Positions 9,028 to 15,953 of a stretch of 40,370 nt of DNA are shown here, one piece after another. Origin of the DNA: a virus. The translations under genes were made by a program, and so were the position numbers. The notes under the pieces were generated by a model. It did no database searches, was not told the origin of the DNA, and saw only the letters and a list, made by a program, of their open reading frames with translations. Every line of letters starts with the position of its first letter. The stretch's first letter is position 1. The stretch is from positions 1-40,370 of the IMG/VR virus record IMGVR_UViG_3300042895_001827; one strand, 5' to 3'.

Positions 9028-9288
9028 ATGTTAGTTATAAAAAGATATACAGCTTCATGGTGTGGACCATGTCAAATGCTATCGCCAATAATGGCAGAAT
9101 TACAAAACGAAAACAGTAATGTTAGCTTCATTACTGTAGACGTAGATCAAAATGCAGAAGAAGCCAAAATATCAAATGTGCGTGGAGTACCAACGGTTAT
9201 GTTCCTAAAAAATGGACAAGAAGTACATCGTTTTTCAGGTGTACAACCAAAACAGGTTATCGCCAATTTGATCAAACAATATTCCTAA
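9028..9288 (+). CDS. Thioredoxin
   Basis: 86 residues, a compact thioredoxin fold. The active site is SWCGPCQML (Cys12, Cys15) and the cis-Pro loop is RGVPTVMFLKNG. It carries electrons from a host reductase to disulphides. The ribonucleotide reductase that begins 21 bases downstream has a C-terminal Cys pair that needs exactly such a donor, so the two are likely partners. It may also serve other phage proteins. The 28-base gap before it holds a run of nine A and no promoter of the phage family. Confidence 0.92.
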   Translation: MLVIKRYTASWCGPCQMLSPIMAELQNENSNVSFITVDVDQNAEEAKISNVRGVPTVMFLKNGQEVHRFSGVQPKQVIANLIKQYS

Positions 9289-9309
9289 AAATTAAAAACT
9301 ATTATTAAA

Positions 9310-11163
9310 ATGAACGTAGAACAAAGCATTTTGTCGGATATTACTACCTACCTTAAGTACGCGAAGTATAATCCAGAAAAACAAAGAAGAGAAGTATGGG
9401 GTGAATTAGTTGACAGAAATAAGTCAATGCATTTAAAGAAATTCCCTCAATTAAGTGAAGAAATAGAATGGGCCTATAAATTTGTTTATGACAAAAAAGT
9501 ATTACCTTCTATGCGTTCAATGCAATTCGCTGGAAAGCCAATTGAAATTAACAACACAAGAGTATTTAACTGCTCTTATTTACCAATCGATGATTTAGCA
9601 TCATTTTCTGAAATTATGTTCTTATTACTTTCAGGATGTGGAGTAGGCTATTCAGTACAACAACATCATATTGAGAAATTACCTGAAGTTAGAAAACCAT
9701 TAAAATCTAAAAGATATTTAGTTGGTGATTCAATTGAAGGATGGGCTGACGCAGTTAAAGTATTAATGAAAGCCTACCTAAGAGGAGGACCAGCGCCATT
9801 ATTTGACTTTAGAGATATTCGTCCTAAAGGTGCATCATTGATTACTGTAGGTGGTAAAGCACCAGGTCCAGAGCCATTAAAAATTGCTTTAATCCACGTA
9901 CAATCAATATTAGATAGAAAAACAGATGGAGAGAAATTAACATCAGTAGAATGTCACGATATTATTTGCCATTTAGCAGACGCTGTATTATCAGGCGGTA
10001 TTAGAAGAGCAGCATTAATCGCTTTATTTAATTTAGATGATGAAAATATGTTGACTTGTAAGTTTGGTAACTGGTGGGAAGAAAATCCTCAACGCGGTAG
10101 AGCAAACAATACAGCAGTATTAATTAATTCTAAAATTGAAAAAGATGTATTTTTAGGATTATGGAAGAAAATTGAATTAAGTAACAGTGGAGAACCAGGA
10201 TTTATTTTCTCAAACGATAAAGACGCTGGTACTAACCCATGTGCTGAAATTAACTTAAAGCCAAATCAATTCTGTAATTTATGTGAAGTAAATGCTTCAA
10301 CAATTGAATCACAAGAAGATTTAAATGAAAGAGTTAAAGCAGCAGCGTTCATTGGAACATTACAAGCATCATATACTGATTTCCATTATTTAAGAGATGT
10401 TTGGAAAAAAACAACAGAAAAAGAAGCATTATTAGGTATCGGAATGACAGGTATCGCTTCAGGAACTGTATTTAAATATAGTTTAAAAGAAGCAGCTAAA
10501 ATAGCTGTTGAAGAAAATGCTAGAGTAGCAGATGTAATCAAAATCAATAAAGCAGCTCGTATCACTACAGTTAAACCATCAGGTACTACATCATTAGTAT
10601 TAGGAACTTCAAGTGGTATCCACGCATGGCACGATGATTTCTATTTAAGAAGAATTCGCTTAGGTAAAAACGAAGCATTATATACTTACTTAGCAATTAA
10701 TCACCCAGAATTATTAGAAGATGATTTCTTCAAACCACATATTCAAGCGATTGTAACTATTCCTCAACGTGCACCAGAAGGCGCTATTACTCGTACTAAA
10801 GAAACAGCATTCGAATTATTAGAGCGTATTAAGAAATTCAATAAAGAATGGATTAAACCAGGACATAAGAAAGGATCTAACATGCATAACGTTTCAGCTA
10901 CAGTAAATATCAAACAAGATGAGTGGGAACCAGTAGGAGAGTGGTTATGGGAAAATAAACAGTATTTCACTGCATTATCATTCTTGCCTGAAGATTTAGG
11001 TACATATACTCAAGCACCATTCGAATCAATTGATGAGGCTACATTTAATGATAGAGTTCAACATTTACACTTATTAGATTTATCTAAAGTAGTAGAAATG
11101 GATGACATGACAGCATTAATGGATCAAGCAGCTTGTGCAGGTGGGGCATGCGAAGTAGTTTAG
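9310..11163 (+). CDS. nrdJ: Adenosylcobalamin-dependent (class II) ribonucleotide reductase
   Basis: 617 residues. It turns ribonucleotides into deoxyribonucleotides with a B12-generated thiyl radical, independent of oxygen. The key cysteines are all visible: Cys88 (RVFNCSY) and Cys322 (NQFCNLC) as the redox pair, Cys311 (NPCAEINL) as radical site, 11 residues before Cys322 as in the Lactobacillus enzyme, and Cys609/Cys614 in the tail ACAGGACEVV. The segment KPSGTTSLVLGTSSGIHAWH is typical of monomeric class II enzymes. It is shorter than the 739-residue Lactobacillus protein. No nrdB-type small subunit is nearby, as expected for class II. Thioredoxin is directly upstream. A terminator-like hairpin follows 32 bases after the stop. 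Confidence 0.9.
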   Translation: MNVEQSILSDITTYLKYAKYNPEKQRREVWGELVDRNKSMHLKKFPQLSEEIEWAYKFVYDKKVLPSMRSMQFAGKPIEINNTRVFNCSYLPIDDLASFSEIMFLLLSGCGVGYSVQQHHIEKLPEVRKPLKSKRYLVGDSIEGWADAVKVLMKAYLRGGPAPLFDFRDIRPKGASLITVGGKAPGPEPLKIALIHVQSILDRKTDGEKLTSVECHDIICHLADAVLSGGIRRAALIALFNLDDENMLTCKFGNWWEENPQRGRANNTAVLINSKIEKDVFLGLWKKIELSNSGEPGFIFSNDKDAGTNPCAEINLKPNQFCNLCEVNASTIESQEDLNERVKAAAFIGTLQASYTDFHYLRDVWKKTTEKEALLGIGMTGIASGTVFKYSLKEAAKIAVEENARVADVIKINKAARITTVKPSGTTSLVLGTSSGIHAWHDDFYLRRIRLGKNEALYTYLAINHPELLEDDFFKPHIQAIVTIPQRAPEGAITRTKETAFELLERIKKFNKEWIKPGHKKGSNMHNVSATVNIKQDEWEPVGEWLWENKQYFTALSFLPEDLGTYTQAPFESIDEATFNDRVQHLHLLDLSKVVEMDDMTALMDQAACAGGACEVV

Positions 11164-11501
11164 TAGAAAATATACATTACTATAAAGAAGGAGATAGGGT
11201 GGTTTTTACCACCCTTTTTCACATTCAACGTGGTCAATGTTGTGGGAATGGGTGTAGGAACTGTCCTTATATCCCAAAACACTTAAAAGGAAATTTGGAA
11301 CTTAAAACAGAATTTATTAAATTTAAACATATGAATTTAGAAGAGTTAAATAAGATGAAAAAAGAGGCTGAAGAGCTAAGTAATATGAAAGACCAAATGT
11401 CTGCCGTTGAACTACAAGCTAAAGCCTTAGAACTAACCAATAGATTAGAAGAAATATTGGGTTCTATAATTAAGGTTCCTAAAGAAGAAGATAATGAGTA
11501 A
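11148..11501 (+). CDS. DUF5522-type small Cys-rich protein with C-terminal helical extension
   Basis: The frame is open upstream to a TTG at 11133, but ATG 11148 gives a protein that begins a few residues before the conserved part, so I prefer it (117 residues); either start overlaps the end of nrdJ. The N-terminal half, VVFTTLFHIQRGQCCGNGCR then NCPY, matches the DUF5522 family of small Bacteroidota proteins (CCGxGCRxCPY), whose function I do not know; the Cys set suggests metal binding. From about 11331 a charged helical region (MNLEELNKMKKEAEEL) follows, with an in-frame ATG at 11332, so this part may be a fusion or be made separately. The first codons contain a terminator-like hairpin (11196-11219). 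Confidence 0.7.
   Translation: MRSSLVENIHYYKEGDRVVFTTLFHIQRGQCCGNGCRNCPYIPKHLKGNLELKTEFIKFKHMNLEELNKMKKEAEELSNMKDQMSAVELQAKALELTNRLEEILGSIIKVPKEEDNE
11196..11219 (+). terminator. Intrinsic terminator-like hairpin after nrdJ, inside the DUF5522 frame
   Basis: The stem AGGGTGGT (11196-11203) pairs perfectly with ACCACCCT (11208-11215) around a TTTT loop and is followed by more T. It is 32 bases after the nrdJ stop, a typical terminator position, but it also encodes the RVVFTTLF residues of the DUF5522-type protein. It may end or attenuate transcription before that gene. Confidence 0.65.
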
Positions 11502-12027
11502 AAAACGTTTATACGTTAGTTCTGAAGATGCTTGGATGTATATTCAAGCACCAAAAAACATGGGACATACTGCCACTCACTATACTAGAGTACCAAGCAT
11601 TGATCCTAAATACCCAAGTGGAGACGGATGGGAAGATGTAATTTATCTTCATGAACCAATACTAGACCCTTCAGGTGCTATCCGTAAACCAGAATGGATA
11701 TATGTTTTAGTTAATGTATCTATGCATGGTATGGTTAAAGTAGGAATGACTACTAATACAGTAGAAGAACGTGCTAAAGAAATCAATGCTGCTACTGGCG
11801 TTCCTACACCTTGGATACCAGTATTTAAATTTAAATGTTATGGCTCTCGTTATTTAGAGAAAGAAGTTCATGATCATTTACATCAATATAGAGTAGCAAA
11901 CAATAGAGAAATGTTCAGTACAGATGCTATGACAGCTCAAAAAGTAATAGAAAAACTAGGCGTTAACTATGCTAATGCATTGTATGTAGCTACTGAATTA
12001 AAACAAGATTTGGAAAATCAAAATTAA
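11494..12027 (+). CDS. T5orf172/GIY-YIG-like domain protein
   Basis: 177 residues; the ATG overlaps the stop of the DUF5522-type gene by 8 bases. The central part WIYVLVNVSMHGMVKVGMTT, then VEERAKEIN, and later YLEKEVHDHLHQYRV with NREMF, fits the T5orf172/MUG113 branch of the GIY-YIG superfamily (YVL, VKVGxT, an Arg and a late Glu). Members are often phage proteins next to DNA-processing genes; some are nucleases, but activity for this branch is not established here. The N-terminal 65 residues (MYIQAPKNMGHTATHY) are outside the domain and not recognised. The queD promoter starts inside its final codons. Confidence 0.7.
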   Translation: MSKKRLYVSSEDAWMYIQAPKNMGHTATHYTRVPSIDPKYPSGDGWEDVIYLHEPILDPSGAIRKPEWIYVLVNVSMHGMVKVGMTTNTVEERAKEINAATGVPTPWIPVFKFKCYGSRYLEKEVHDHLHQYRVANNREMFSTDAMTAQKVIEKLGVNYANALYVATELKQDLENQN

Positions 12028-12040
12028 TATTTTATATTTA
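12010..12040 (+). promoter_or_regulatory. Phage promoter P4 (queD, DNA-modification genes)
   Basis: TTGGAAAATCAAAA (12010-12023), 9 bases, TATATTTA (12033-12040): a full match to the window consensus. The octamer ends 7 bases before the queD ATG at 12048, so the transcript leader would be only a few bases. The site overlaps the end of the T5orf172 gene. Confidence 0.8.
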
Positions 12041-12047
12041 AAACAAT

Positions 12048-12527
12048 ATGGCAAGATACATCTCAACAAAAACATTCGACAACTATTCAGTTGCGATTAG
12101 ACAATGGAAAGCACAGCATTCACACTGTCAATTATTACATGGTTATGGAATCTACTTCAAAGTATGGTTCGCATCTAACCAACCAGATCTAGACAAGCAA
12201 TTAGATGAAATGAATTGGATTGTTGACTTTGGAGGATTTAAAACTAAACCAGTAGGAAACGGATTAAAAGATTGGATGGACCATATGTGGGATCATACAG
12301 TGTTAATTGAAAAAGACGATCCATATGCTGATATATTTGTACAAATGGAACAAATGGGATTAGCTAAAGTTCATTTAATGGATAAAATGGGCTGTGAGTC
12401 ATTAGCTAAATTAGTATCAGATAAATTTAACGAAGTATTATCTAATACAGATGGTGCTAGATGTAAAGTAATTAAAGTAGAGTGTTTCGAACACGGTAAA
12501 AATTCATCAATATTTGAAGCAGAATAA
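12048..12527 (+). CDS. queD: 6-carboxy-5,6,7,8-tetrahydropterin synthase (QueD-like)
   Basis: 159 residues. QueD turns dihydroneopterin triphosphate into 6-carboxytetrahydropterin in preQ0 synthesis. Visible elements are HSHCQLLHGY (Cys27 as catalytic Cys, His31 as zinc ligand), WIVDFGGFK (beta-strand Asp), MWDHTVLIEKDDP (the Asp-His pair) and CFEHGKNS (late Glu). The common HGH motif reads HGY here (Tyr33), so one zinc ligand must be replaced; the RQWKAxxSHC lead-in suggests a QueD branch different from the E. coli type. FolE (17246), QueE and QueC complete the pathway in the same region. It is first in the block under the 12010 promoter. Confidence 0.85.
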   Translation: MARYISTKTFDNYSVAIRQWKAQHSHCQLLHGYGIYFKVWFASNQPDLDKQLDEMNWIVDFGGFKTKPVGNGLKDWMDHMWDHTVLIEKDDPYADIFVQMEQMGLAKVHLMDKMGCESLAKLVSDKFNEVLSNTDGARCKVIKVECFEHGKNSSIFEAE

Positions 12528-12528
12528 T

Positions 12529-13326
12529 ATGAAAATTAGTCATGAAGTTCCTTTATCATTATTAAAATCAAGTAGATTATTTAATGATTACGATTATTGT
12601 TTACCTCACTTATTAGATAAACATGAAGAATACAAAGAATATTTTTTAGAAGGACAAACATTGCCTCAAAAGCGTTTTGTTATCATGGATAATGGTTTGT
12701 TTGAAGGTGTAACTCACACTGAAAAAGATTTAATTGAAAAAATTAATCTAATTAAACCAGATATCTTTATTGTTCCTGATGAATGGAATGACACAGCACT
12801 TACCCACAGAAATGCTAAGTATTGGATGAATGTAATTAAAGAACAACTACCTAAAGAAACTGAATTGATGGTAGTAATGCAAGGGCATACTTTAGGTGAT
12901 TTTATGAATCTATACAACCAATGTGCTGCTTTAGGATATACACACTTTGCATTTAATCATTCATCTATATATTATCAACATGATGGATACCATCCAAATC
13001 TATTAGTAAATCAAATGATGAATAGAATTTATATAATTTCAAGACTATATAAAGAAAAAATCATTAAAGATAGCCATTATGTCCACTTATTAGGAGCATC
13101 ATTACCACAAGAATTCATGTATTATAGAGAACCAGAATTTGCATTTATTAAATCTGTAGATACATCATCTCCAATTATAAATGGTATTTTAGAGATACCA
13201 TATGAAGATTATGGTTTATTAACTAAACCTAAAAACAAAATTGAAGAATTTATGGAAGGTGATTGGTCAAAGCAAATTGGACATTTAACTCACAATATTC
13301 ACAAATTTAAAAAATTTATAAAATAA
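12529..13326 (+). CDS. dpdA: DpdA-like DNA 7-deazaguanine transglycosylase (TGT family)
   Basis: 265 residues from ATG 12529; an in-frame TTG at 12514 overlaps queD and is less likely. It resembles tRNA-guanine transglycosylases in motif order: IMDNGLFEG (Asp54, the DSGGFQ place), VPDEWND, MVVMQGHTLGDF (the VQGG place), HLLGASLPQEF (the LMGVG place) and IKSVDTSSPI (Asp211, the nucleophile place). It is shorter than the roughly 370-residue bacterial Tgt and lacks its zinc Cys cluster. Such short TGT relatives beside preQ0 genes in phages are the DpdA enzymes that exchange guanine in DNA for preQ0 or a derivative. Substrate is inferred from the neighbours queD, queC and queE. It sits one base after queD. 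Confidence 0.78.
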   Translation: MKISHEVPLSLLKSSRLFNDYDYCLPHLLDKHEEYKEYFLEGQTLPQKRFVIMDNGLFEGVTHTEKDLIEKINLIKPDIFIVPDEWNDTALTHRNAKYWMNVIKEQLPKETELMVVMQGHTLGDFMNLYNQCAALGYTHFAFNHSSIYYQHDGYHPNLLVNQMMNRIYIISRLYKEKIIKDSHYVHLLGASLPQEFMYYREPEFAFIKSVDTSSPIINGILEIPYEDYGLLTKPKNKIEEFMEGDWSKQIGHLTHNIHKFKKFIK

Positions 13327-13339
13327 ATTAAACAACAAC

Positions 13340-13732
13340 ATGGCACAAACACTCACATCATGTACTACAACATTGGGACATTCAGGTACAACAACAGGAA
13401 CAGCGTACTTTCAACCAAGTACAGGAACAATATCATCAGGTACATATATTAGTGGTGGTGATATTTCTAGTTTTACAGTACCAAATTTAACAACATCAAA
13501 TTTAACAATTTCATCAATTAACCAAAACGCAATTATGCAAAACAAAGTAGCAGTGTTCAAAGTAACACGTAATGACAAAAACGAAATTACATCAACTGAA
13601 TTCATTAAAGAAATGTGGATTCAAACTAAAAACAATCAATCAGTAGAATTTGAAGTAGCTAGAGATAAAGACTTAGCTAAGTATAAAGCTGAAGATTTAT
13701 CTATTAGAACAATCTATACAGTAACATTCTAA
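13340..13732 (+). CDS. Hypothetical protein, Thr/Ser/Gly-rich N-terminus
   Basis: 130 residues; ATG 13 bases after the dpdA-like gene. The first 60 residues are rich in Thr, Ser and Gly (TLGHSGTTTGTAYFQPSTGT), as in beta-rich virion proteins. The second half, VAVFKVTRNDKNEITSTEF and then EFEVARDKDLAKY, looks like a small alpha/beta domain. I do not recognise a family. It could be a small structural or decoration protein, but it stands within the DNA-modification genes rather than among virion genes. There is no signal peptide or membrane segment. Confidence 0.55.
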   Translation: MAQTLTSCTTTLGHSGTTTGTAYFQPSTGTISSGTYISGGDISSFTVPNLTTSNLTISSINQNAIMQNKVAVFKVTRNDKNEITSTEFIKEMWIQTKNNQSVEFEVARDKDLAKYKAEDLSIRTIYTVTF

Positions 13733-13733
13733 A

Positions 13734-14396
13734 ATGAAAAAAATCGTATTCTGTTTACCTGGAAGAGAGTTTAGTGGTAGATTTCTATCATGTTGGACTG
13801 AGTTAGTATACGCTTGCTTATCGCAAGGTATTCAACCTATAATGTCTCAACAATACTCACCCTTACTATATTACGTTCGTAATATGTGCTTAGGAGGAGA
13901 TAACTTAGCAGGTATCAAACAGGTACCATTCCAAGGTAAACTAGATTATGATTATATAATGTGGATTGATTCAGACATTGTATTCACACCCGATCAATTC
14001 TTTAAGTTAATAGACAACGATAAAGATATTTCATCAGGTTTGTATATGATGGCTGACAATACCCATTATGCTACAGTTGAAAATTGGGATGATGAGTTCT
14101 TTCAAAAGAATGGACATATGCAATTCGTAAACAGAGAGATACTATCTAAGAAGAAAGATTTATTTAAAGCTGACTATACAGGATTTGGATGGATACTAAT
14201 GAAGAAAGGCGTATTTGAATCTTTAGAATATCCTTGGTTTCAACCAATGTGGACTGAATATGAAACAGATGGAAAGATTATTAGAGATTTCTCAATGGAA
14301 GACGTAGCCTTCTGTAGAATGATTAAAGAAAAAGGCTTTGATGTCTGGATTGATCCTACAATAGTGGTAGGGCACGAAAAAATGGTTATATTATAA
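13734..14396 (+). CDS. Glycosyltransferase, GT-A fold
   Basis: 220 residues, ATG one base after the preceding stop. It shows the nucleotide-sugar binding strand with a DxD motif, IMWIDSDIVFTPDQ (about 78-91), a middle FGWILMKKGVFE segment and the acceptor-side EDVAFCRMIKEKGFDVWIDP with HEK near the end, which is common in phage-encoded GT2-like transferases. The enzyme should move a sugar from a nucleotide donor, cytoplasmic since no membrane segment is seen. The acceptor is unknown: the position between dpdA and queC permits DNA-base glycosylation, but virion glycosylation is just as possible. Confidence 0.78.
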   Translation: MKKIVFCLPGREFSGRFLSCWTELVYACLSQGIQPIMSQQYSPLLYYVRNMCLGGDNLAGIKQVPFQGKLDYDYIMWIDSDIVFTPDQFFKLIDNDKDISSGLYMMADNTHYATVENWDDEFFQKNGHMQFVNREILSKKKDLFKADYTGFGWILMKKGVFESLEYPWFQPMWTEYETDGKIIRDFSMEDVAFCRMIKEKGFDVWIDPTIVVGHEKMVIL

Positions 14397-14405
14397 AAAA
14401 AACAA

Positions 14406-14588
14406 ATGGCAAAATTACAAAAAATTGAAACTACTCATTACATTTATGAGTACGAATTAAGTGAAGATGAATTAGCACTATATATTAGTGATCCTGATAC
14501 ATTTTGGGAAGATTTTAGCGATGAATGGAATGATCCATATATGGATGTAGATTCAACTCAACCAGAAATTAACTTTTTAGAAGAATAA
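14406..14588 (+). CDS. Small acidic protein
   Basis: 60 residues, ATG at 14406, between a glycosyltransferase and queC with 9 and 5 base gaps. More than a quarter of residues are Asp or Glu, concentrated in YELSEDELALYISDPDTFWE and the following DFSDEWNDP. Tight packing and no competing frame support it as a real gene. It is unrecognised; a strongly acidic small phage protein can mimic DNA or bind a basic partner, but that is speculation from composition only. Confidence 0.6.
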   Translation: MAKLQKIETTHYIYEYELSEDELALYISDPDTFWEDFSDEWNDPYMDVDSTQPEINFLEE

Positions 14589-14593
14589 ATAAA

Positions 14594-15412
14594 ATGAAAA
14601 AACAAGCAGTATTATCACTAAGCGGAGGAATGGATAGCTCTAGCTTACTGCTTCATCTACTCGCCAATGGCTATGAAGTAACATCATTATCCTTTGACTA
14701 TGGTCAAAAACACAATGTCGAATTAGAACGAGCTAAAGATTTAGTTAGCTATTTAAATTCACAATGTACAGAAAATAACTGTTATGGTGGATGTGAAGTT
14801 AAACATCAAGTAATTACTTTAGATGGTTTATCTCAATTATTAAATTCATCATTAGTATCTGGTGGTTCAGAAGTACCTGAAGGTCATTATGCTGAAGAAA
14901 ATATGAAAGCAACTGTAGTGCCTAATCGTAATAAAATATTTAGTTCAATTATTCAAGCAGTTGCATTATCAGTTGCTGAACAAAAGAATACTGAATGTGT
15001 AATTGCTATGGGTATACACGCAGGTGACCATGCTATATATCCTGACTGTAGACAAGAGTTTCGTGATATCGATTATGAAGCGTTTAAAGCTGGTAATTGG
15101 GGTGCTGAGAAAGTAACATATTATACTCCGTATTTAGAAGGTGATAAATACACTATATTAGAGGATGGCGCTAAGTGTTGCAAAATACTAGGCCTTGATT
15201 TTAACGCAGTATATAGCCGAACTAATACGTCTTATAAGCCATACCCGTCAGGCAACTCAGATTATAAATCAGCATCATCAGTTGAACGTGTTGAAGCATT
15301 TATTAAATTAGGTCGCCCAGATCCAGTTCAATATGAAGACGAGACAGGTCTAGTGACATGGGAACACGTAGTAAATGAAGTAACTAAAGTATTAGAAAGT
15401 CATGAAAAATAG
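14594..15412 (+). CDS. queC: 7-cyano-7-deazaguanine (preQ0) synthase QueC, zinc-site variant
   Basis: 272 residues. QueC converts 7-carboxy-7-deazaguanine to preQ0 with ATP and ammonia. The PP-loop SLSGGMDSSS (8-17), the SFDYGQKH strand, VPNRNKIF and AMGIHAGDHAIYPDCR agree with QueC. The C-terminal zinc site is gone: where the family has four Cys, this protein has Ser213, Asp223, Ser226 and Ser229 (TSYK ... SDYKSASSVERVEAF), while the flanking VERxEAF is kept. There is a Cys-rich insert near residues 58-67 (CTENNCYGGC). Activity is likely, given a complete pathway, but not certain. Its stop overlaps the start of the next small gene. Confidence 0.85.
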   Translation: MKKQAVLSLSGGMDSSSLLLHLLANGYEVTSLSFDYGQKHNVELERAKDLVSYLNSQCTENNCYGGCEVKHQVITLDGLSQLLNSSLVSGGSEVPEGHYAEENMKATVVPNRNKIFSSIIQAVALSVAEQKNTECVIAMGIHAGDHAIYPDCRQEFRDIDYEAFKAGNWGAEKVTYYTPYLEGDKYTILEDGAKCCKILGLDFNAVYSRTNTSYKPYPSGNSDYKSASSVERVEAFIKLGRPDPVQYEDETGLVTWEHVVNEVTKVLESHEK

Positions 15413-15620
15413 AAAACAACATAAAATGAATGTGGGAAAAGAATCACATAAGGAAATTGACTTTAATAAACTTCCTGATCCTAAATTACACCAACGTGTT
15501 AGTTTCTTTAAATCAGGAATTAGAATAGCAGGTTATATTACTTTACCTTTTAACTTAGCTATAGGAGCTATTATACTTGTATTAAGTGAGTTAATTGGTA
15601 TTATAGAAGAGTTAGTATAA
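15402..15620 (+). CDS. Small single-pass membrane protein
   Basis: 72 residues, starting inside the last codons of queC. The N-terminal half is basic and polar (MKNRKQHKMNVGKESHKE); the C-terminal half contains one hydrophobic stretch, about residues 43-66 (IAGYITLPFNLAIGAIILVL), followed by a short acidic end. I predict one membrane segment with the basic end in the cytoplasm. The family is unknown. Candidates are superinfection exclusion or a holin-like role, but one segment alone does not decide. A promoter for the next gene begins shortly after its stop. Confidence 0.6.
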   Translation: MKNRKQHKMNVGKESHKEIDFNKLPDPKLHQRVSFFKSGIRIAGYITLPFNLAIGAIILVLSELIGIIEELV

Positions 15621-15625
15621 TAAAT

Positions 15626-15656
15626 TTGGAAAGGCAAAAATAGTTTATTAAATTCA
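15626..15656 (+). promoter_or_regulatory. Phage promoter P5 (helix-turn-helix gene)
   Basis: TTGGAAAGGCAAAA (15626-15639), 9 bases, TAAATTCA (15649-15656). Both the TTGG and CAAAA elements are present and the spacing is exact. The octamer ends 24 bases before the ATG at 15681. Together with the terminator at 15898 it makes the helix-turn-helix gene a single-gene unit. Confidence 0.7.
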
Positions 15657-15680
15657 AACAACAAATAAAATAAAAAAGTT

Positions 15681-15887
15681 ATGAAATTAAATCGCACAGC
15701 AAAACAAGCATTCTACAGTGCTAGAAGAAGAGATGGTGATTCTGCTAGATTAGCAGAGATGAGTGGATACTCAACCTCTCACGTTACTAACGTTTTAAAT
15801 GGTCACCGTAATGTTACGGATACCTTAGCAAACGCAATGTATAACATTTCTAGACGTAGATTGAAAAACAGCCAAGTAGCTGCTTAA
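15681..15887 (+). CDS. Small helix-turn-helix DNA-binding protein
   Basis: 68 residues, very basic. RLAEMSGYSTSHVTNVLNGH (about 24-43) fits a Cro/XRE-type helix-turn-helix: helix, SGYS turn, recognition helix with SHVTNVLNG, and then the supporting helix VTDTLANAMYNI. The Arg-rich ends (SARRRDGD, ISRRRLKNS) could add DNA backbone contacts. It has its own promoter (15626) and terminator (15898), unlike the operonic neighbours, which fits a regulator or an abundant DNA-binding protein. The targets are unknown; possible ones are the phage promoters described here or host genes. Confidence 0.75.
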   Translation: MKLNRTAKQAFYSARRRDGDSARLAEMSGYSTSHVTNVLNGHRNVTDTLANAMYNISRRRLKNSQVAA

Positions 15888-15897
15888 GCAAAAACCC

Positions 15898-15932
15898 AAT
15901 ACCCTCTATTTTACATAGGGGGTATTTTCTAT
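15898..15932 (+). terminator. Intrinsic terminator after the helix-turn-helix gene
   Basis: AATACCCTCTAT (15898-15909) pairs with ATAGGGGGTATT (15915-15926) with one G-T pair around a TTTAC loop; T-rich DNA follows. It stands 11 bases after the stop at 15887 and before queE, so queE needs its own promoter or read-through; no phage-type promoter was seen between 15927 and 15953. Confidence 0.8.
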
Positions 15933-15953
15933 TTAAACAACAAACAATAAAAT

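Noticed and set aside
12514-12528. TTG start for the dpdA-like gene
   Set aside because: It would add five residues overlapping queD; the ATG at 12529 directly after the queD stop gives a natural N-terminus.
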